Of a DNA stretch of 64,000 nucleotides, positions 58,192-64,000 are shown in pieces. The DNA is from Candidatus Heimdallarchaeota archaeon (GTDB lineage: Archaea > Asgardarchaeota > Heimdallarchaeia > Heimdallarchaeales > Heimdallarchaeaceae). The notes under the pieces are model-generated. The model made no database searches, was not told the origin of the DNA, and saw only the letters and a list, made by a program, of their open reading frames with translations. Location of the stretch: positions 85,959 through 149,958 of the forward strand of contig JAEOTE010000007.1 of the NCBI GenBank assembly GCA_016839945.1. The letters are read 5' to 3'. The position numbers and the translations under genes are program-made. Every line of letters starts with the position of its first letter. The stretch's first letter is position 1.

Positions 58192-58440
58192 ATGAAAGGA
58201 AGAAAAAAATCTATTGAAGATTTTTGGAAAAGAAATAGAAAACATATTGTTATGGCATTCATAATCCTTCTAGGTATTATGCTCAGTCTTTCAATTTTTG
58301 GTATTATTTTTACAATTACAAGAAGGCATGAACTCTCTGATATTGATGTTATAGCAAATTTGGTGATTTATACAGGGAATGCAATTGTAATGAGTATTCT
58401 TCTCTTTGCAACCTTCAGATTTAGAATTCGTGGAATATAA
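58192..58440 (+). CDS. Small two-TM membrane protein
   Basis: 82 aa; KRNRKHIVMAFIILLGIMLSLSIFGIIF; second TM VIYTGNAIVMSILLFATF. Confidence 0.55.
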   Translation: MKGRKKSIEDFWKRNRKHIVMAFIILLGIMLSLSIFGIIFTITRRHELSDIDVIANLVIYTGNAIVMSILLFATFRFRIRGI

Positions 58441-58499
58441 AATTATCTAGATTTTTGGAAATTCTCAAAATTTTAATAGACTAAAACAAGTGTTTTCAT

Positions 58500-58787
58500 A
58501 TGAGAATGCTAAAATGTCCAAATTGTAATACTTTGCTTGATATATATGTTGGAGCACTTCGACCTATGGAAGCAGTAGCTGCAGAAATGTTACAGAAAGG
58601 TGTAATACTTCATTGTCCTAGTTGTCATTCACGTAATTTTGATATTTCAGAGATAGCATGTCCTCAATGCAATGAAAATAAACTTCAATCTTCTATGTTA
58701 GAACAAACTGTTACTGCACAAATTCCTCAAAAATTAGAAGGAAGAATCCACTGCACTAACTGTGAGTTTAAGATACATGTTTGGTAA
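58500..58787 (+). CDS. Zinc-ribbon protein
   Basis: CPNCNTLLD...CPSCHSRNFD...CPQCNENK...CTNCEF. Confidence 0.7.
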   Translation: MRMLKCPNCNTLLDIYVGALRPMEAVAAEMLQKGVILHCPSCHSRNFDISEIACPQCNENKLQSSMLEQTVTAQIPQKLEGRIHCTNCEFKIHVW

Positions 58788-58832
58788 AAAAAATCAATCC
58801 TGAAAAAGGATTGAAATCTGAATTTTTTACTG

Positions 58833-59816
58833 CTATCTTTTTTCAACAATGATTTCTACAACATCAGTATCATTAAGTTCATGATCTAAGCCAACTTGTT
58901 GTCCTTCAAATTCAGCGGAAGGTCCCCAAACTCGGGCATATTTGAATCTTTCAACAAAACTACTATGAATTTTCCTTGTAACATCTAATACAGTTGAACC
59001 TTCTGCTAGAACAAAAGGTTGTTCAAGATCAGCTTTTTGTCCAGGTTTCTTTGTGTAAACCCGAACCATCTCAAGTTGTTCAACAAGTGCTTTTTTAAGA
59101 TTTTCCAGTGAGTCTACATGCATAATCGATATAGGGATTATTGGAAAAGGGCTAATTTCCTGAACTATCTTGAAATTCTCTTCAGTCCCAGGTAAATCTC
59201 CTTTAGTAGCGATAATCACAAACTTATATTGAGACTCACCATCTACAAGTAATTTGGAATCTTCAAGTTGCTTGATAAGAAAATCATACTGCCTTTGAAT
59301 ATCCATAGATAAATCTATGACTAGCATTATAGCATCACTAGTTCTGGCTACTCGAACAATTTGTCGATTGATATTCCAATCTTCTCTCCAGTCAAGAAAT
59401 CCAGGGACATCAACTATCTGTATTCTCAAATCTTCATACTCAAGTGTGCCAGCATGAGCAATGCGAGTTGTGTGGAGATATGCACCTACTTTGACATCTG
59501 TATTTGTTATAGCATTCATCAGAGTACTTTTACCAACATTAGATAAACCAAAAAGTGCGATTCGACCATCTCCAGAGGAGGGAATGTGAAATGGATCATA
59601 TATCCTGCCTTTTTGTTTAGGTTTCTCTTTAATTTCAGCAATCATTCCTTCTAGTTCTCGAAGTTGAAGTTTGAATACACCCATCTTGTCTAATTTCTTA
59701 TTGTAAATATCTTCGATAATGTCCTCTAATTCAGCAATGAGAGCTTCTCCTTCAAGATTCCTTATCCTTCTGGCTATATTGAATCTATACCACTTTATTT
59801 TGGTGTAATTACTCAT
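58833..59816 (-). CDS. DRG/OBG-family GTPase with C-terminal TGS-like domain
   Basis: RIALFGLSNVGKSTLMNAITNTDVKVGAYLHTTRIAHAGTLEYEDLRIQIVDVPGF; ATKGD; C-terminal VLDVTRKIHSSFVERFKYARVWGPSAEFEGQQVGLDHELNDTDVVEI. Confidence 0.93.
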   Translation of the reverse strand: MSNYTKIKWYRFNIARRIRNLEGEALIAELEDIIEDIYNKKLDKMGVFKLQLRELEGMIAEIKEKPKQKGRIYDPFHIPSSGDGRIALFGLSNVGKSTLMNAITNTDVKVGAYLHTTRIAHAGTLEYEDLRIQIVDVPGFLDWREDWNINRQIVRVARTSDAIMLVIDLSMDIQRQYDFLIKQLEDSKLLVDGESQYKFVIIATKGDLPGTEENFKIVQEISPFPIIPISIMHVDSLENLKKALVEQLEMVRVYTKKPGQKADLEQPFVLAEGSTVLDVTRKIHSSFVERFKYARVWGPSAEFEGQQVGLDHELNDTDVVEIIVEKR

Positions 59817-59967
59817 TATACCACCTCATATTTTCTTTTTTTATTACTTCAATTTTACGCAAATCAGCGATTCATTTTTTGATTACGATATATTTTCGAA
59901 AACTAGCAGCAAGTTTGTTAAAATGAATTTAATAGAAAGAAATTAAGACTTTCTCGAAAAATCATCA

Positions 59968-60072
59968 ATAACAATGTAGACTACTCGCTACTAATCTTAG
60001 TACAAACATGATTAGAGCGCGAGATCCCCTCGCATGAAGTCATACACAAAGTACAGGGATTGACATTGTTAT
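59968..60072. ncRNA. Candidate structured RNA (strand uncertain)
   Basis: Perfect 10-bp inverted repeat ATAACAATGT (59968-59977) / ACATTGTTAT (60063-60072) enclosing hairpin GCGAG-atccc-CTCGC (60019-60033); locally GC-richer than surrounding intergenic DNA. Confidence 0.3.
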
Positions 60073-60202
60073 CAGGATAGGATAAATTAATACAATTAAA
60101 AAACTTTTGACATGAAATAGTGTTTGAAAAATTATTTAAAATTTAAAAATGCTAAAATGTATTTTAAGGATTTAGATATAGAAATTGAAGAAAAAGAGAG
60201 AA

Positions 60203-60436
60203 TTATTGATCTACACAGATCATTGTCATTGTAGAACGAACTTTCTCCAACACTCTGAGGTTTTCAGTAACGATTTTCTTCAAAGAATCAGTATCTTCAG
60301 CTTCAATTTTGGCTATCAAATCGTAAACACCATAAACGATGTGAACCTCTACTACATTGGGCATGGTTTTAAGTTGTTCCATAACGCTGCTTTCCTCTCC
60401 AATCTCACAATTTATTAAAATGTAAGCTGATGCCAC
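60203..60436 (-). CDS. Stand-alone Lrp/AsnC ligand-binding (RAM) domain protein
   Basis: ASAYILINCEIGEESSVMEQLKTMPNVVEVHIVYGVYDLIAKIEAEDTDSLKKIVTENLRVLEKVRSTMTMI; no HTH. Confidence 0.88.
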   Translation of the reverse strand: MASAYILINCEIGEESSVMEQLKTMPNVVEVHIVYGVYDLIAKIEAEDTDSLKKIVTENLRVLEKVRSTMTMICVDQ

Positions 60437-60543
60437 TTTTATTTCACCGGGCTGAAAATGATTAAAGGTTTATAAAAAGATTCCGCATTTTGTTTAGTTT
60501 AAAGAGATTTGTTATCATACAGAAGAAATAAGGTGTGTATAGA

Positions 60544-61260
60544 CTATTTTTCTACAAGTTCCTTTAGTTTTTTAGCTGATTTGATATTATGTTCTAAATC
60601 ACTAGGATTAGGAACCATTCCATCCCAACCAGATTTTTCTACAAACGTTTCGAAATGTTCATACAATTCTTCAGCAGTAAATTTTGCTATCTTTGTTGGA
60701 GTGTCAAAACCAGCAGAATGGTATAATTTAGCCAATTTTGATTTTACATATCCAATTCTAGTGATATCTGAAAGTTCTACCAATTCTAAAATACCTTTTT
60801 CTGGAATATCTAATTGTTTTGCTAGCTCTTTTCTTTGTTTTATTGTTTTTCCTACTTCAAGCATTTGTTCTACATTTTTAATACCAATACTTGCTAGTTT
60901 TCTAACATATTCCAGGTTTACTTGATAGAAATTTTTGAGAGGAAAAATCCTTCTGGATTTCTTAGTTCTTACTTCTCTAAGTTTTGCGGTATGACTCAAT
61001 AGTTCTCTGTTTTCAATAAATTTGAAATAATTCATTAAAACATATAAAGATCCTTTCGCTGAAGTTTTCAGGACTTTTTCAATTTTCTCTACATATAAAT
61101 CGATATCAGTTTTGTTTATATCAACTAGTCCCTTTTCCATTTCTTCCTTCAGGAAATTTGCGAATTTATTAACAGCTGCAACATTCCTGTCAATAACTTC
61201 ATCCTTTTTTCCTTTCCTCTTAAGAAATTTCCTAAACTCCGCTTCATTCAATAAAAGCAC
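60544..61260 (-). CDS. SAM-like N-terminal domain plus DUF4332/HhH-like domain protein
   Basis: YVRKLASIGIKNVEQMLEVGKTIKQRKELAKQLDIPEKGILELVELSDITRI. Confidence 0.65.
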   Translation of the reverse strand: MLLLNEAEFRKFLKRKGKKDEVIDRNVAAVNKFANFLKEEMEKGLVDINKTDIDLYVEKIEKVLKTSAKGSLYVLMNYFKFIENRELLSHTAKLREVRTKKSRRIFPLKNFYQVNLEYVRKLASIGIKNVEQMLEVGKTIKQRKELAKQLDIPEKGILELVELSDITRIGYVKSKLAKLYHSAGFDTPTKIAKFTAEELYEHFETFVEKSGWDGMVPNPSDLEHNIKSAKKLKELVEK

Positions 61261-61272
61261 CCTATTCTTTAT

Positions 61273-62172
61273 TTACTGCTTTTTCTTCAAAAATCTATGC
61301 CATCGAGTTATTTCATTTTCCAACCAATTACCTTCAGGTCTGCAACTGAAGGACCAATTTGTAGAGCCAATATCAAAATACTTAGGTAAATCTTCATCTT
61401 TCAATATTTTACTAATCGATATTTTTTGTTTGATTTTTGTTTTCAAAAAGCTGATTAAAGAATCATAATATAATCTGACAGATTGTATATAGTCTTTCTT
61501 AACTGGATTACCATGACCAGGGATGAACAGATCAATATCCATATTTTCCCAAGTTTTGTACATTTCTGGAGTATCATAGGAAGTTCGTGTTAGTTGTGGA
61601 TATGTTACAAGTAGATTATCCCCAGTGCACATTATTTTTTCTCCGGGAATAAGAACAATAGCTGATTCAGCTGTATGATTACCTATAACTTTGAATATAA
61701 TTTTACGTTCTTCTTCTCCAATTTCTAATTCATCTTTTACGGTGATATTGGGGATAAACAAATCTGCGTTTTCTATATCTTCTGCTATCTCAGAATCTTC
61801 TTCCCTATAGTCTTTTGCTCTTTCCTTTCTTTCCTTTGTGCTTAAATAACCCGAATAGCTTCTTTTTAGACCTGTTATTCCCCTCTTAGCAATCACAACA
61901 TCCACATCTTTGAAAACTTTCATAGCTAGAATATGATCCCAATGGATGTGTGTTAGCAATAGATAACTAGTTTTTCTTTGAAAATGCTCTTCCATTTGTT
62001 TTCGGAATTCCATAATAGCTTTACTATATACTCCGCAATCAACAAAAATGAGCTGATCTGGTAAAGCGATACAAGTAATAGTAACTGTTTGAGGAGCGTC
62101 ATTTACTATGCTTCTTTTTTTGTCTAAGAAATTAGCAATGAAGATGTTGTCAGTTATTTTCTGAACTTGCAT
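61273..62172 (-). CDS. Metallo-beta-lactamase fold hydrolase
   Basis: YLLLTHIHWDHILAMKVF; VIGNHTAESAIVLIPGEKIMCTGDNLL; DLFIPGHGNPV. Confidence 0.92.
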   Translation of the reverse strand: MQVQKITDNIFIANFLDKKRSIVNDAPQTVTITCIALPDQLIFVDCGVYSKAIMEFRKQMEEHFQRKTSYLLLTHIHWDHILAMKVFKDVDVVIAKRGITGLKRSYSGYLSTKERKERAKDYREEDSEIAEDIENADLFIPNITVKDELEIGEEERKIIFKVIGNHTAESAIVLIPGEKIMCTGDNLLVTYPQLTRTSYDTPEMYKTWENMDIDLFIPGHGNPVKKDYIQSVRLYYDSLISFLKTKIKQKISISKILKDEDLPKYFDIGSTNWSFSCRPEGNWLENEITRWHRFLKKKQ

Positions 62173-62262
62173 AGTAGATACAAGTAATAAGAACTAATAA
62201 GCATTAGGTCTAGAAGTTCAAAACTACGAAACAAAAATAAAGGGTTAATTCGAAAAGAAGAT

Positions 62263-63441
62263 ATGGTAGAATTCTCTCTTAATCATGTTAATCAATTCAT
62301 TCTTAGAAAACAGCATTTTACCAATGAAACGAAAACAGACGATATATTAGCTATAGCTAAGGACATTGGTGGATTACATAGCACCAGTCAAACTTCACCT
62401 TACCTATCTTTGTACAGCCGGACTAATAATTTTACAAAAAACCAATTAGATGAAGAAGCATACAAAAAGAAGAATCTGGGAAAGGTTCGATGCGTAAGAA
62501 AAACTATATTCATACTACACAAAGATGTTTTGCCATGGGTAATTAATGCAACAAAAAAACAGCATGCTAAACGTCATATAGACTATCTAGCAAATCTTGG
62601 AGTAAAAGAGGAGAAATATCAGAAGATAGTTGATGATATGCTAAACGTTCTCAAAGGAAGAAATCTATCGGTTTCTGAAATAAAGGAAGAGCTCAATAGT
62701 CAAGAAAATATCTCTGCTATGGTGAACCTTGCGTGTGATAAATTTCAGATTATTAGAAACAAACCCATCAAAAGTTGGAGAGATAGAAGACACACTTACT
62801 CATCTTTTGAAGAGTATTTTCCAAATATGAATCTAAAACAATATAGTGAAGAGGAAAGCAGAAAATTACTTGTTAAGTACTATCTAGAAAGTTTTGGTCC
62901 TGTAACAGAAAACGATATTGTTTGGTGGACTGGTTTTAATAAAACTGAAACAAGAAAAGCTTTAGCAGAATTAGAAGGAAGTATTACTGAAATCTCTATA
63001 TCAAATGATGATAAAGTGTATATTATACTTCAATCCAATCTAGAGAAATTACAAAAAATGAGTGTAACAGATGAACTAACCCTAAGCATTCTACCTGATT
63101 TAGATCCTTATACTATGGGATACAAAGATAGAGACAGATACATCGATGAAAATTATTATGATTATATTTATGATCGTTCTGGAAATGCAACGACAACAAT
63201 ATTAGCAGATGGTAAAGTTATAGGAGTTTGGGATTTCGTAGGAACAAAAATACCAATGATTAAGTTTCACTTTTTTGAACAACAAAAGAAAGAAACCTAT
63301 GAGAAAATAAAATCACAATTAAAAAAAGTTGGATCTTTTATTTTCGATACAGAAGTTCCTCTAAAGGAGTGTAAGGAAATGGATCCATTGAAAACTAGAA
63401 CTCCAGGTGAAGTACAAACTCCTCTTAAACACTGTAAATAG
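62263..63441 (+). CDS. Winged-helix DNA-binding domain protein (HTH_42/YcaQ-like)
   Basis: GGLHSTSQTSPYLSLYSRTNNFTKNQLDEEAYKKKNLGKVRCVRKTIFILHKDVLPW; LVKYYLESFGPVTENDIVWWTGF. Confidence 0.8.
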   Translation: MVEFSLNHVNQFILRKQHFTNETKTDDILAIAKDIGGLHSTSQTSPYLSLYSRTNNFTKNQLDEEAYKKKNLGKVRCVRKTIFILHKDVLPWVINATKKQHAKRHIDYLANLGVKEEKYQKIVDDMLNVLKGRNLSVSEIKEELNSQENISAMVNLACDKFQIIRNKPIKSWRDRRHTYSSFEEYFPNMNLKQYSEEESRKLLVKYYLESFGPVTENDIVWWTGFNKTETRKALAELEGSITEISISNDDKVYIILQSNLEKLQKMSVTDELTLSILPDLDPYTMGYKDRDRYIDENYYDYIYDRSGNATTTILADGKVIGVWDFVGTKIPMIKFHFFEQQKKETYEKIKSQLKKVGSFIFDTEVPLKECKEMDPLKTRTPGEVQTPLKHCK

Positions 63442-63531
63442 ATCCAGAATATTGAGAACTCTTCCAAAAAAATAAATATGTTAAACTCCCTTATAGTTAT
63501 TGAAGTCTTTCAGCACAATGGTGAAGGGGTT

Positions 63532-64000
63532 ATGAAAAAAAAGACAATATATTTTGGATTTACAATAGTTGTTTTTATTTTGTTAACAAACACAGTCTCT
63601 AGAGCTGGTTCGCTACAATATGTAGGCGTAAAAGTTGGGGACACGTTCAAATACAAGATCACGGATGGACATATTTTAACAAAATTTAATGATACTGTTT
63701 ATCTAAATGACAGTGATTTAAACATTCAGGGAAAGAAAGTGGACATTCGAATTACAGCAATAGGTGAGATTCTATTAGAATCATTCTTTGGGTACCCAAT
63801 GGAAGAAATAATAGTAAATGTAACAGAAACAATTGATGGAGAAGAATATGAAGGTTATACACTCTTAGATGAATGGTATCAGATGTTCTCAGTAATTTTC
63901 TTATCTTATATTGGAATTACTCTTTCTTTTGATCCTGAATACTATGAATTTCATCCTCCAGATTCCAGTACAACAGATGTTGAGGAGTTCTTGATGTTAC
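63532..64000 (+). CDS. Secreted/surface protein, N-terminal fragment running off the window
   Basis: Hand translation from ATG 63532: MKKKTIYFGFTIVVFILLTNTVSRAGSLQYVGVKVGDTFKYKIT..., open to window end. Confidence 0.6.
   Translation, partial: MKKKTIYFGFTIVVFILLTNTVSRAGSLQYVGVKVGDTFKYKITDGHILTKFNDTVYLNDSDLNIQGKKVDIRITAIGEILLESFFGYPMEEIIVNVTETIDGEEYEGYTLLDEWYQMFSVIFLSYIGITLSFDPEYYEFHPPDSSTTDVEEFLML

Noticed and set aside
56649-58262. Extended N-terminus of the beta-CASP-like hydrolase
   Set aside because: First 54 residues are low-complexity hydrophobic and overlap the plus-strand gene at 58192; MTQITLHGAVGEIGG at 58100 is the natural start
59940-60080. C/D box sRNA in the structured intergenic region
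   Set aside because: CTGA and TGATGA words occur in reversed order on the minus strand, so canonical C/D architecture is not supported
1-64000. CRISPR arrays, rRNA/tRNA genes, insertion sequences, inteins
   Set aside because: None recognised on reading; no direct-repeat/spacer structure, transposase motifs or intein splice signatures seen, though a tRNAscan/Infernal run could still find small RNAs

Overview
AT-rich, gene-dense 64 kb chromosomal segment. It almost certainly comes from an Asgard-type archaeon: two Ras/Rab-family small GTPases, a gelsolin-like domain protein, a RING-like protein, Topo VI, RadA, Alba, archaeal-type GluRS and a UbiA-type prenyltransferase occur together. I assign about 50 CDS. 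No rRNA, tRNA, CRISPR array or transposon was recognised. Most notable: (1) a 4170-aa topoisomerase VI B subunit whose normal GHKL/transducer core (about 580 aa) is followed by about 3,500 aa of degenerate helix-hairpin-helix-like repeats and a basic tail, with topo VI A directly downstream; (2) a cytoskeleton-like locus with a divergent tubulin/FtsZ-superfamily protein (intact GGGTGS loop) directly after a polytopic membrane protein, plus a nearby apparent paralogue that has lost the nucleotide-binding glycines; (3) a 1000-aa double-TM surface protein whose flanks resemble CD36/LIMP-2, with an inserted LVIVD-like beta-propeller; (4) a small GTPase/HEAT-repeat/CPBP-protease operon facing a Rossmann protein with a degraded dinucleotide motif; (5) a type IV pilus locus split by an Hsp20 gene; (6) a candidate structured ncRNA closed by a perfect 10-bp stem. 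All family calls are by eye from motifs; no searches were run.
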